From Bradyrhizobium sp. AZCC 1693 (GTDB lineage: Bacteria > Pseudomonadota > Alphaproteobacteria > Rhizobiales > Xanthobacteraceae): a stretch of DNA of 64,000 nt. The notes beneath the pieces were generated by a model that saw only the letters and a list, made by a program, of their open reading frames with translations, did not search any database and was not told the DNA's origin. The stretch lies in contig NZ_JAZHSD010000001.1 in the NCBI RefSeq assembly GCF_036924745.1, forward strand, positions 4,650,001 to 4,714,000. Direction: 5' to 3'. The position numbers and the translations under genes were made by a program. The first letter of the stretch is position 1, and every line of letters starts with the position of its first letter. Positions 18,214 to 26,108 of this stretch are shown piece after piece.

Positions 18214-19502
18214 GCAGGGCTGTCCGGGGAAAAATCACTCATAGCAGAATCCCAGTTGATCGGCAGAAAACCTGGGCTTCGGCTTGCTCGGGTTGACCGG
18301 CGGAGGTTTGTCAATTTTTGCGATGTGACTTCGCATGAACAGGCGTTGGCAGACCAACTCGGCGAAGCGCAAGTCCAGCATTTTCAAGGAATTCAATCGC
18401 CGGGCGAGGCGCAGAAGCAGATATGCGATCATCGCGGCGAGGATCTGCAGACGGATTGCGTTGTCGTTTTTGGCCATGAACTTGCGAAGATTGAGATGCT
18501 GCTTGATCCAACGGAACAAAAGCTCGATCTGCCAACGGCTCTTATAGAGTGCCGCAATCTCGACGGCTGTGCGTTCGAGATCGTTGGTGATGAGCGTGAT
18601 CACTCCACCTTTGTCGCGCCTGACTTTGATGCGGCGCAACGGAATCGGAAGACTGGAATCGCCTTTGCTCGCAAGCGCGACATCGGCATCGTTGATGATT
18701 TTGAAACCGTCGCCGATGGTCTTGCGGACATACCGGGACTTCGACTTGCGCAAGCGCGTGCTCACCTTGGTGCGTGTGACGAAGAAAGCCCCGGTATCAT
18801 TGATCTTCTTCCACCAGCCGAAGTGGTAATAGCCTTTGTCGAACACGTAAGTCACGCCGGCTTCGAGTTCGGTTTGGCGGCCGATCTCGACGTCGTTGAC
18901 GGTCGCCGGCGTAATCTCGACGCAGCGGGGGCACTTGCCGTCCGGTTCGTAGACCGTATGCATCTTCATGCCGCGGATGCGACCATTCCATTCAGCCCAT
19001 TTGCACACCTTGCCCAACGGAACCGGGCTCGAGTCGATCAGCCGAACCATCTCGGCTCCCTCCACCCGCGTATGTCGATCAGCCTTCTCCGCCAGCATGG
19101 CGAAGGTCTCCGCAAAAACGCCAACCGGGCGCCGCGCATTCGCATCCGAAAGCGTCGAACGAGCAACCCGGCCCACACCAAGATGATAATGCTGATGGCT
19201 GTTGGCATTGAAAGCGCCTTCGACCGCGCGCAGACTCATCACCTGGCCTAGCTGGGCTCCGACGAGCGTCACCAAATGATCCCAGCTTTTGAATGACTTG
19301 TCGTAGGCGTCGCCGTCATGCTTCTCCACAATCCCGCGAAATTGCCGCCGATCGATCGGTTTGAGAAGCTCCCCAAAGATGCTATTTACGCAGCGCATGC
19401 CCGGCCCCTTTCTGAGTCTCGACAACCAGAAAGTATCCGGCTCACGCTGGATTTGCCGGGCATGCGCTGCGGCATAGTGAATCATTCCCCGGACAGCGCT
19501 GC
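18214..19502 (-). mobile_element. IS4-family insertion sequence, copy 2 (1,289 bp), inverted relative to copy 1
   Basis: Same ends (GCAGGGCTGTCCGGGGAA and TTCCCCGGACAGCGCTGC on this strand), same length and an identical transposase protein as copy 1. Read in the transposase direction, the upstream flank is GCAAGCGC as in copy 1, but the downstream flank is GCTTGCGG. No 8-bp direct repeat is seen, so this copy may have been altered by recombination or may have entered a perfectly palindromic target. The two copies enclose about 6.9 kb. Confidence 0.88.
18235..19398 (-). CDS. IS4-family transposase (copy 2)
   Basis: A 387-residue protein identical in sequence to the transposase of copy 1, including the DUF4372-like N-terminus, both catalytic Asp contexts (LIDSSPVP, FDKGYYHF) and the YKSRWQIELLFRWIKQHL signature with the Glu. 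The start is placed at 19398, matching copy 1 with the same AAAGGGG site. The complete identity means either copy could mobilise the other, or the 9.5-kb unit between the outer ends. Confidence 0.92.
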   Translation of the reverse strand: MRCVNSIFGELLKPIDRRQFRGIVEKHDGDAYDKSFKSWDHLVTLVGAQLGQVMSLRAVEGAFNANSHQHYHLGVGRVARSTLSDANARRPVGVFAETFAMLAEKADRHTRVEGAEMVRLIDSSPVPLGKVCKWAEWNGRIRGMKMHTVYEPDGKCPRCVEITPATVNDVEIGRQTELEAGVTYVFDKGYYHFGWWKKINDTGAFFVTRTKVSTRLRKSKSRYVRKTIGDGFKIINDADVALASKGDSSLPIPLRRIKVRRDKGGVITLITNDLERTAVEIAALYKSRWQIELLFRWIKQHLNLRKFMAKNDNAIRLQILAAMIAYLLLRLARRLNSLKMLDLRFAELVCQRLFMRSHIAKIDKPPPVNPSKPKPRFSADQLGFCYE

Positions 19503-19542
19503 GCGCTTGCGGGGAGAGGTTAGGGATAGCGGCCTTTGTCCG

Positions 19543-20271
19543 CTACCGCCCATTCTTCTTCCGCCATTCCGCGAAATCCGTCAGCGTCTGCGGGTCGGTC
19601 GCCGGATACAGTCCCAAAATGCCGCGGCCGCCCCGGACCTGCTCCGTAACAAAATCCTCGAACGCGGTCATCTCGACCGCTTCGTCGACGATCTCATCCG
19701 CCAGATGCGCGGGGATCACGATCACGCCGTCGCTGTCGCCGAGGATGACGTCGCCGGGAAACACCGGCGCGTCGCCGCAGCCGATCGGGACGTTGATCTC
19801 GATCGCCTGATGCAGCGTCAGATTGGTCGGCGCGCTCGGGCGGTGGTGGTAGGCGGGAAAGCCGAGGGCGGCGATTTCGGCGGAATCGCGAAAACCGCCA
19901 TCGGTGATCACGCCGGCGCAGCCGCGCTGCATCAGCCGCGTCACCAAAATGGCGCCGGCGGAGGCCGCGCGCGCATCCTTGCGGCTGTCCATCACCAGCA
20001 CCGCGCCGGGCGGGCAATCCTCGATCGCCTTGCGCTGCGGGTGGCCGCGGTCGCGGAACACGTCGATCTTGTTGAGATCCTCGCGCGCCGGCATGTAGCG
20101 CAGCGTGAAGGCTTCGCCGACCAGCACCGGCTGATCGGGACCGAGCGGATGCACGTCCTGGATCATCTGGATGCGAAAGCCGCGCTTGAACAGCGCGGTG
20201 GCGACGGTGGCGGTGGAGACTGTTTTCAGCTTGTTGCGGGTGGCGTCGCTCAGTTTTGTCATTTCATTCAT
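19543..20271 (-). CDS. RraA-like / HMG-aldolase family protein, probably in sugar-acid breakdown
   Basis: A 242-residue protein of the RraA/4-hydroxy-4-methyl-2-oxoglutarate aldolase fold. Family marks are GPDQPVLVGEAFTLRY, GAVLVMDSRKDARAASAGAILVTRLMQRG and TDGGFRDS (the TDGxxRD metal/substrate motif), then PVFPGDVILGDSDGVIVIPA. True RraA, the RNase E inhibitor, is shorter, about 160 residues. This longer form is the catabolic aldolase or decarboxylase branch acting on 2-oxo acids with divalent metal. It lies downstream of an SMP-30 lactonase and an arabinonate-type dehydratase on the same strand, which supports cleavage of a 2-keto-3-deoxy sugar acid; the exact substrate is inference. An intergenic repeat separates it from the lactonase gene. 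Confidence 0.8.
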   Translation of the reverse strand: MNEMTKLSDATRNKLKTVSTATVATALFKRGFRIQMIQDVHPLGPDQPVLVGEAFTLRYMPAREDLNKIDVFRDRGHPQRKAIEDCPPGAVLVMDSRKDARAASAGAILVTRLMQRGCAGVITDGGFRDSAEIAALGFPAYHHRPSAPTNLTLHQAIEINVPIGCGDAPVFPGDVILGDSDGVIVIPAHLADEIVDEAVEMTAFEDFVTEQVRGGRGILGLYPATDPQTLTDFAEWRKKNGR

Positions 20272-20279
20272 CCCAGTTG

Positions 20280-20368
20280 ATCGTCATTCCGGAGCGCTCG
20301 CGTTAGCGAGCGAATCCGGAATCTCGAGGTTCCGGGTTCACGCTTCGCGTGCCCCGGAACGACAGATG
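20280..20368. repeat. REP-like repeat, CGTCATTCCGG...CCCCGGAACGACA family
   Basis: The outer arms CGTCATTCCGG and CCGGAACGAC are inverted copies. Inside are CGCTCGCGTTAGCGAGCG and GGGTTCACGCTTCGCGTGCCCC hairpins. A sister element lies at 21510-21612. It lies between two same-strand genes and could attenuate transcription into the aldolase gene. Confidence 0.7.
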
Positions 20369-20370
20369 GC

Positions 20371-21462
20371 TCACACCGCCCCGTGCGACTCCACATACAG
20401 CGCGTAGACCGAGTGGCAGCTCGTCATATAGAGGCGGTTGTTCTTCGGGCCGCCGAAGGTGAGGTTGGCGCAGCGCTCCGGCAGGCGGATGTGGGCGAGC
20501 GGCTTGCCGGCGGGGCTGAACACCATGACGCCGTCGAGCTCTTCCGGCTTGCCCTTGAGCTGGAACACTTTTCGGCCGCCGACGTCCGAAGGCTCGGACT
20601 GCAGCGCGCCGTTCGAGCCCCAGCCGCACCACAGATTGCCGTCACGGTCGACGCGAAAACCGTCGAGCGCGCCCTGATCGGCGGCATCGATCAGCTTGGT
20701 CTTGCCGCCCACCGTGCCGTCGTCATTGACGTCAAAACTCCAGATGCTGCGGTTCGGCGTGCCCTTCCACTCCACGACATAGAGTTTTTTCTCGTCCGGC
20801 GAGAAAGCGATCCCGTTGGGATTGACGATGTCGGTAATGACGGCCGTCAGCTTGCCGTCCTTGGTGAGGCGATAAACGTTGGTGGTCGCCTGCTCGGGCT
20901 TTTCCTTCTTGCCTTCCCATTCGCCGTTGATGCCGAACAGGGGATCGGTGAACCAGATGGTGTCGTCGGACTTGACCACAATATCATTGGGCGCGTTCAG
21001 CCGCTTGCCCTCGAACTTGTCGGCCAGCACCGTGATCTTGCCGTCCTTCTCGGTGCGGGTGATGCGGCGGGTGACCGAATGCTCGCAGGTGACGAGCCGG
21101 CCCTGACGATCGCGGGCGTTGCCGTTGGCGTAGTTGGCGTTGGCGCGGAAGACTGAGGTCTGGCTGGTCTTCTCGTCGAACTTCATGATGCGGTTGTTCG
21201 GAATATCGGAGAACAAGAGATAGCCGCCCTCGGGAAAATAGGCCGGGCCTTCGGCCCAGCGCATGCCGGTGGCGACCTGTTCGACGGTCGAGGAATAGAT
21301 CCGATACTTTGCAAAGCTGGGATCGAGGATCTGCACCGCCGGATCGGGATAGCGCTGGTTCGGCGTGAACGAGAACGATTGCGCAGCCGCGCTGCGCGCG
21401 AGAAGCGTCGTGGCAGCGGCGGCGCTGGCCGCGGCGAGTAGGTTTCGTCGTGTAAAGGTCAT
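20371..21462 (-). CDS. SMP-30/gluconolactonase-family lactonase, Tat-exported
   Basis: A 363-residue protein with a twin-arginine leader (FTRRNLLAAASAAAATTLLARSAAA), so it is exported folded to the periplasm. The beta-propeller follows: GLRWAEGPAYFPEGGYLLFSDIPNNRIMKF-type N-terminal block (here TGMRWAEGPAYF), NDIVVKSDDTIWFTDPLFG with metal-binding Asn/Asp, and NPNGIAFSPDEKKLYVVEW, GALDGFRVDRDGNLWCGW. These are the SMP-30 metal ligands and blade repeats. It should open sugar lactones, giving the sugar acid that the transporter and dehydratase of the same cluster can use. It lies between the dehydratase and aldolase genes, with repeats in both gaps. Confidence 0.87.
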   Translation of the reverse strand: MTFTRRNLLAAASAAAATTLLARSAAAQSFSFTPNQRYPDPAVQILDPSFAKYRIYSSTVEQVATGMRWAEGPAYFPEGGYLLFSDIPNNRIMKFDEKTSQTSVFRANANYANGNARDRQGRLVTCEHSVTRRITRTEKDGKITVLADKFEGKRLNAPNDIVVKSDDTIWFTDPLFGINGEWEGKKEKPEQATTNVYRLTKDGKLTAVITDIVNPNGIAFSPDEKKLYVVEWKGTPNRSIWSFDVNDDGTVGGKTKLIDAADQGALDGFRVDRDGNLWCGWGSNGALQSEPSDVGGRKVFQLKGKPEELDGVMVFSPAGKPLAHIRLPERCANLTFGGPKNNRLYMTSCHSVYALYVESHGAV

Positions 21463-21509
21463 TGGTCGCCCTCCCTGTGATGCCTCGGCGTTTGCTCGCC
21501 GGACCTTGG

Positions 21510-21612
21510 TTTGTCATTCCGGGGCGATGCGCCAGCATCGAACCCGGAATCTCGAGGTTCTCAGGTGCGCAATTGCGCACCATAGTTCGCTTCGCGCCCC
21601 GGAACGACATTG
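21510..21612. repeat. REP-like repeat, second copy of the CGTCATTCCGG family
   Basis: GTCATTCCGGGGCG at one end and CGCCCCGGAACGAC at the other are inverted copies. The internal AACCCGGAATCTCGAGGTTC is shared closely with the element at 20280. It contains the further hairpin GGTGCGCAATTGCGCACC. Confidence 0.7.
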
Positions 21613-21614
21613 AG

Positions 21615-23351
21615 TTAGTAGATCGACGGCTCCTCCACCGGCTTCCCAAATCCGGTCTCCAGAAAATCGAAGTCGCAGCCTTCATTGGCTTGCTTGATGT
21701 GCTTGGTGAACATCCAGCCATAGCCGCGCTCGTAGCGCGGCTCCGGCGCCTTCCATTCGGCGCGGCGCTTTGCGAGTTCTGCCTCCGGCACATCAAGGTT
21801 GATGGTGCGCGCGTTGACGTCGAGCGTGATCTTGTCGCCGGTTCGCACCAGCGCCAGCGGCCCGCCGATATAGGATTCCGGCGAAACATGCAGAATGCAG
21901 GCGCCATAGCTGGTACCGCTCATGCGCGCGTCCGACAGCCGCACCATGTCGCGCACGCCCTGCCTCACCAGTTTTGTCGGGATCGGCAACATGCCCCATT
22001 CCGGCATGCCCGGCCCGCCCTGCGGGCCGGCATTGCGCAGGATCAGCACATGATCCGCCGAGACGTCGAGGTTGGGATCGTCGATCGCCTTCTTCATCGA
22101 GGGGTAATCGTCGAACACCAGCGCCGGGCCGGTGTGCTTGAGAAAACGCGGCTCGCAGGCGCTGGGCTTGATCACGCAGCCATCGGGCGCGAGATTGCCC
22201 TTGAGCACGGCGAGCGCGCCCTCCTTGTAGATGGGGTTCTCGACGCTGCGAATGACGTCGTCATTGTAGACTTCGGCGCGCGCGATGTTGTCGCCAAGCG
22301 TCTGGCCGGTGACGGTCATGACGTCGAGATGCAGATGCTCTTTGATCCGGCTCATCAGGCCCGGCAGGCCGCCGGCATAGAAGAAATCCTCCATCAGATA
22401 TTTGTCGCCGCTCGGGCGCACATTGGCGATGACGGGCACCTTGCGGCTAGCCTTTTCAAAATCGTCGAGCCCGATGTCCTGACCGGCGCGGCGGGCCTGC
22501 GCGATCAGATGGATGATCGCATTGGTCGAGCAGCCCATCGCCATCGCGACGGTGATCGCGTTCTCGAAGGCTTTCCGGGTCTGGATTTTTTCCGGCGTCA
22601 GGTCTTCCCACACCATCTCGACAATCCGTCGGCCGCATTCGGATGCCATGCGGATATGGCCGGCATCGGCGGCGGGAATCGAGGACGCGCCCGGCAGCGT
22701 CATGCCGATCGATTCCGCGATCGCCGTCATCGTCGACGCCGTACCCATGGTCATGCAGGTGCCATAGCTGCGGGCGATGCCGGCCTCGACATCGACCCAG
22801 TCCTTGTCGGAGATTTTTCCGGCGCGCCGCTCGTCCCAATATTTCCAGGCATCCGAGCCGGAGCCAAGCGTCTTGCCCTTCCAGTTGCCGCGCAGCATCG
22901 GCCCCGCCGGCAGATAGATCGTGGGCAGGTTCATGCTGGTGGCGCCCAGCAGCAGGCCTGGCGTGGTCTTGTCGCAGCCACCCATCAGCACGACGCCATC
23001 GACGGGATGGCCACGCAGCAGTTCCTCGGCATCCATCGCCAGCATGTTGCGATAGAGCATCGTGGTCGGCTTCAGAAACGATTCCGACAGCGACAGCGCC
23101 GGCAGCTCCATCGGGAAACCGCCCGCCATCAGGATGCCGCGCTTGACGTCGTCGACGCGGCTCTTGAAATGCATGTGGCAGGGCTGCGCGTCCGACCAGG
23201 TGTTGAGGATCGCGATGACCGGCCGACCCTTCCATTCCTCCGGCGCGTAGCCCATCTGCATCGCCCGCGAGCGGTGGCCGAAGGCGCGGAGATCGTCGGG
23301 CGCGAACCAGCGCGCGCTGCGGAGGTCGGCGGGGTTCTTCTTGTTGCTCAT
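21615..23351 (-). CDS. IlvD/Edd-family sugar-acid dehydratase, L-arabinonate dehydratase type
   Basis: A 578-residue enzyme. The start is ATG 23351, which overlaps the permease stop in an ATGA junction; a longer open frame upstream runs through the permease gene and is not used. Fe-S cluster cysteines appear in MGGCDKTTPG and RSYGTCMTMGTASTM, with AMGCSTNAIIHL and LMSRIKEHLHLDVMTVTGQTLGDNI following. The N-terminal ARSAGIWF-like block reads LRSARWFAPDDLRAFGHRSRAMQMGY, typical of arabinonate/xylonate dehydratases rather than branched-chain IlvD. It removes water from an aldonate to give a 2-keto-3-deoxy acid. Translational coupling with the transporter suggests that the transported compound is its substrate or precursor. 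Confidence 0.88.
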   Translation of the reverse strand: MSNKKNPADLRSARWFAPDDLRAFGHRSRAMQMGYAPEEWKGRPVIAILNTWSDAQPCHMHFKSRVDDVKRGILMAGGFPMELPALSLSESFLKPTTMLYRNMLAMDAEELLRGHPVDGVVLMGGCDKTTPGLLLGATSMNLPTIYLPAGPMLRGNWKGKTLGSGSDAWKYWDERRAGKISDKDWVDVEAGIARSYGTCMTMGTASTMTAIAESIGMTLPGASSIPAADAGHIRMASECGRRIVEMVWEDLTPEKIQTRKAFENAITVAMAMGCSTNAIIHLIAQARRAGQDIGLDDFEKASRKVPVIANVRPSGDKYLMEDFFYAGGLPGLMSRIKEHLHLDVMTVTGQTLGDNIARAEVYNDDVIRSVENPIYKEGALAVLKGNLAPDGCVIKPSACEPRFLKHTGPALVFDDYPSMKKAIDDPNLDVSADHVLILRNAGPQGGPGMPEWGMLPIPTKLVRQGVRDMVRLSDARMSGTSYGACILHVSPESYIGGPLALVRTGDKITLDVNARTINLDVPEAELAKRRAEWKAPEPRYERGYGWMFTKHIKQANEGCDFDFLETGFGKPVEEPSIY

Positions 23352-24211
23352 GACTGCGTGCCCCATTTCTGGACGGTATTGCGTTCGATGGTGCGGAAGA
23401 TCAGGTTCTCGACAATCAAGCCGATCACGATCACCGTCAACAGGCCGGCGAACACCGCCGGAATATCCAGCAGATTGCGGTTCTCGAAGATGAACCAGCC
23501 GAGGCCGCCCTGCCCCGACGACACGCCGAACACGAGTTCGGCGGCGATCAGTGTGCGCCAGGCGAACGCCCATCCGATCTTCAGTCCGGTCAGGATCGAG
23601 CCGAAGGCGGCGGGGATGAGAATACGCGCGACATAAGGCAAACCGCGCAGGCCGTAATTGCGGCCGACCATCCGCAGCGTGTTCGACACGCTCTTGAAGC
23701 CGGAATGGGTGTTGAGCGCGACCGGCCACAGCACCGAATGGATCAGCACGAAAACCAGACTGCCGTTGCCAAGCCCGAACCAGATCAGCGCCAGCGGCAA
23801 CAGCGCAATCGCCGGCAGCGGATTGAACATCGCTGTGATGGTTTCGAGAAAGTCCGTGCCGATCCGGGTCGAGATCGCGAGAATCGTGAAGATGGCCGCA
23901 AGGATGATGCCGGCGGCATAGCCCATGAACAGCACCTTTAGCGACGCCCAGGCGCGCATGGGAATGGTGCCGTCGCGCACCCTGTCGAACATCGTCAGAA
24001 TCGTGTCGTGGAAGGTCGGAAACAGCAGCGGATTATTGAGGACGGTGCCGTAGATCTCCCAGGCCGCGGCGAGAAAGATGATGATCACGGACTTGCGGAC
24101 GAAGCCGTCGTTCCACAACAGCTCCAATACTGTCAGCTTGCGCTCGACTTCCGCCGGGACAATTGCCGACGCATCGGCGGCATCGCGCAGTAGAATTTTT
24201 GCCTCGCCCAT
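23348..24211 (-). CDS. ABC permease, NitT/TauT (SsuC/TauC) type
   Basis: A 287-residue inner-membrane permease with about six transmembrane helices and a leading cytoplasmic stretch of about 40 residues. The BPD_transp_1 region shows the family EAA loop in RMVGRNYGLRGLPYVARILIPAAFGSILTGLKIGWAFAWRTLIAAEL, and NPLPAIALLPLALIWFGLGNGS is diagnostic of the nitrate/sulfonate/taurine branch. It lies 12 bases after the ATPase gene and its stop overlaps the dehydratase start, so it is in the middle of the operon. Confidence 0.9.
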   Translation of the reverse strand: MGEAKILLRDAADASAIVPAEVERKLTVLELLWNDGFVRKSVIIIFLAAAWEIYGTVLNNPLLFPTFHDTILTMFDRVRDGTIPMRAWASLKVLFMGYAAGIILAAIFTILAISTRIGTDFLETITAMFNPLPAIALLPLALIWFGLGNGSLVFVLIHSVLWPVALNTHSGFKSVSNTLRMVGRNYGLRGLPYVARILIPAAFGSILTGLKIGWAFAWRTLIAAELVFGVSSGQGGLGWFIFENRNLLDIPAVFAGLLTVIVIGLIVENLIFRTIERNTVQKWGTQS

Positions 24212-24223
24212 CGCGCGCTCCCC

Positions 24224-24988
24224 TCAATGTGCCGTCACGGCGTCCGCGAACAAGAGATCGTGGATCTGCTTTTCCAGCCGCGCGGCGCTGCCGTCCGCGC
24301 CGGAGACCTTGTCGACATCGATGACCTCGGCCTTGACCCGGCCCGGATGCGGCGACAGCAGCAGGATGCGGTTGCCGATCTTGATCGCTTCCGCGATCGA
24401 ATGGGTGACGAACAGAACGGTGAACTTGGTCTCTGCCCAGAGCTGCAACAACTCGTCCTGGCAGGTGCGCCGCGTCAGCGCGTCGAGGGCGGCGAACGGC
24501 TCGTCCATCAAGAGAATATCCGGCTCCATCGCCATGCCGCGCGCGATCGCCACGCGCTGCTTCATGCCGCCGGACAGCGTGTGCGGATAGGCATCGACGA
24601 CACGGGTGAGGCTGACTTTTTCGATATAGGCGCGCGCCCTCGCCTCGGCTTCCTTGCGCGGCAAACGGCGCGTCATCAGCAGCGGGAACATCACGTTTTC
24701 CAGCACCGTCTTCCACGGCAGCAACTGGTCGAACTCCTGGAAGATCATCATCCGGTCGGCGCCGGGCTCTGATATTTCCCGGCCGCTAATGCGCATCTTG
24801 CCTTCGCTCGGCGTCATGTAGCCGCCGACCGCTTTCAACAGCGTCGACTTGCCGCAACCGGAGGGGCCGAGCAGCACGAAGCGATCGGAACGATCGACCG
24901 TGAAGCTGACCCGCTCGGTCGCGGTCACCACCGCGCTCGAAGTCTTGTAGCGCAGCGTTACGTCACTGACATCGAGAAGCGCGGTCAT
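24224..24988 (-). CDS. ABC ATPase, NitT/TauT (SsuB/TauB) type
   Basis: A 254-residue ATPase starting at ATG 24988. Walker A is GPSGCGKSTLL (about 41-51), the Q-loop MMIFQEFDQLLPWKTV, the signature LSGGMKQRVAIARGMA, Walker B ILLMDEPFAALD and the switch His VLFVTHSIAEA. The QEFDQLLPW block and the DELLQLW segment are typical of the nitrate/sulfonate/taurine family. It begins five bases after the binding-protein stop and powers uptake through the permease at 23348. Confidence 0.9.
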   Translation of the reverse strand: MTALLDVSDVTLRYKTSSAVVTATERVSFTVDRSDRFVLLGPSGCGKSTLLKAVGGYMTPSEGKMRISGREISEPGADRMMIFQEFDQLLPWKTVLENVMFPLLMTRRLPRKEAEARARAYIEKVSLTRVVDAYPHTLSGGMKQRVAIARGMAMEPDILLMDEPFAALDALTRRTCQDELLQLWAETKFTVLFVTHSIAEAIKIGNRILLLSPHPGRVKAEVIDVDKVSGADGSAARLEKQIHDLLFADAVTAH

Positions 24989-24993
24989 GTCGA

Positions 24994-26010
24994 TCAATTG
25001 CCCTTCAGGTCGTGCGCGGCCGGCAGATAGTAATCGGTGAAGGCTTTTGGCATGGTCTTCAGCGTGCCGACCTTGAACAGGTGGGCGGCGAATTTCATAG
25101 TGCCCTGCGGCTGCAGGTTCCACTCCATCATGCCGGGCTCCTTGAGCCACGCCAGCAAATCCTCGACGCTGGTCTTGTCGCCGGTGACTTCCTTGTAGAT
25201 TTCGACCGCAGCCCTGGTGTCGCTGCGGATCAGGTCCTGCGCCTCCTTGGTGGCGTCGCGTACCGCCTGCACGATCTTCGGATTGGCGTCGGCGAATTTG
25301 GTCGTGGTGAAGAACTGCGCCTGGCTGAGCGGGCCACCCATCACATCGGGCGACGACAGCACCACATGCGCACCGGGAACGTTCTTCAATTCGAGGAACG
25401 TGAACGGCGGAATCGAAAAATGATTGCGCACCTCGTGCTGCGTGTTGGTCAACGCCACATAGGCGTCGGGATGGCCGAGCTGCACGGTGTTGGGATCGAG
25501 CTTCGACCATTGGTCGGCGCCGAAGGCTTCGGCGGCGGCGATCTGCAGCACGATCGCCTGCGTCGAGACCTTGACGGTGGGCACCGCGATCTTGTCGTTC
25601 GGGCCGAAATCCTTGATCGACTTGATATTCGGATCGCGGCTGATCAGCGTCATCGGCTGCGCCGAGGTGGCGACGATGCCCTTGACGCCGCCGCGGGTGC
25701 GATCCCACAGCAGCAGCAGATTGCCGGTCCCGGTGTTGAGGATATCGACGCTGCCGGCCAGCAAGGCATCGGTCTGCGCGCCGCCGCCGCTCAAATTGAT
25801 CCATTTGGTGGTGACGCCGGGCAGGCCGAGGGAAGCCGCATGCTTCTCGATCAGCTTGTTCTTTTCCATGATGTGCGAGGGCATGTAGAAAATGCCCGGC
25901 TGCCGCGACAGCGTCACTTCCGACTTCTGCTGGGCCGATGCCCGGGAGCCCGGCAGCAAAATCAGCATCGCAACGACGCCCGCGCAGGCGCTCCACATCC
26001 TGTTTTTCAT
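24994..26010 (-). CDS. Periplasmic binding protein, NitT/TauT (SsuA/NMT1) type
   Basis: A 338-residue protein with a Sec signal peptide (about residues 1-26, ending SRASA/QQ). The mature part reads like an NMT1/SsuA-type binding protein: GIFYMPSHIMEKNKLIEKHAASLG, the NLSGGGAQTDALLAGSVDILNTG block, then SIKDFGPNDKIAVPTVKVSTQ. It is the first gene of the minus-strand operon and so is the specificity determinant. The family mostly binds sulfonates, nitrate, pyrimidines or aromatic acids, so pairing with an aldonate dehydratase is unusual and leaves the ligand open. Confidence 0.87.
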   Translation of the reverse strand: MKNRMWSACAGVVAMLILLPGSRASAQQKSEVTLSRQPGIFYMPSHIMEKNKLIEKHAASLGLPGVTTKWINLSGGGAQTDALLAGSVDILNTGTGNLLLLWDRTRGGVKGIVATSAQPMTLISRDPNIKSIKDFGPNDKIAVPTVKVSTQAIVLQIAAAEAFGADQWSKLDPNTVQLGHPDAYVALTNTQHEVRNHFSIPPFTFLELKNVPGAHVVLSSPDVMGGPLSQAQFFTTTKFADANPKIVQAVRDATKEAQDLIRSDTRAAVEIYKEVTGDKTSVEDLLAWLKEPGMMEWNLQPQGTMKFAAHLFKVGTLKTMPKAFTDYYLPAAHDLKGN

Positions 26011-26053
26011 TGTGCATCTCCTCCGGCGTCTCGTTGACGCTTCTGGGGAGATG

Positions 26054-26069
26054 CACTAATGTATTAGTG
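26054..26069. promoter_or_regulatory. Palindromic operator CACTAATGTATTAGTG
   Basis: A perfect inverted repeat (CACTAAT, two bases, ATTAGTG) lies in the 98-base gap between the divergent binding-protein gene (start 26010) and the GntR regulator (start 26109). Position, size and AT-rich palindromic form suit a GntR/FCD dimer that controls both transcripts. Binding itself is inferred. Confidence 0.6.
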
Positions 26070-26108
26070 TATCTGAAGCAAGTCCCTTCTGGAACGGCCG
26101 GTCGCCCG

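Noticed and set aside
9981..19510. Simple composite transposon with matching outer target duplications
   Set aside because: The outer flanks are GCAAGCGC and GCGCTTGC, which are reverse complements rather than direct repeats, and copy 1 alone already has its own duplication.
21462..23636. 724-codon frame antisense to the dehydratase
   Set aside because: Shadow of the IlvD-type gene; His/Arg/Asp-rich without motifs.
23352..23729. N-terminal extension of the dehydratase through the permease gene
   Set aside because: The ATG at 23351 forms an ATGA junction and matches the family start; the extension overlaps permease coding sequence.
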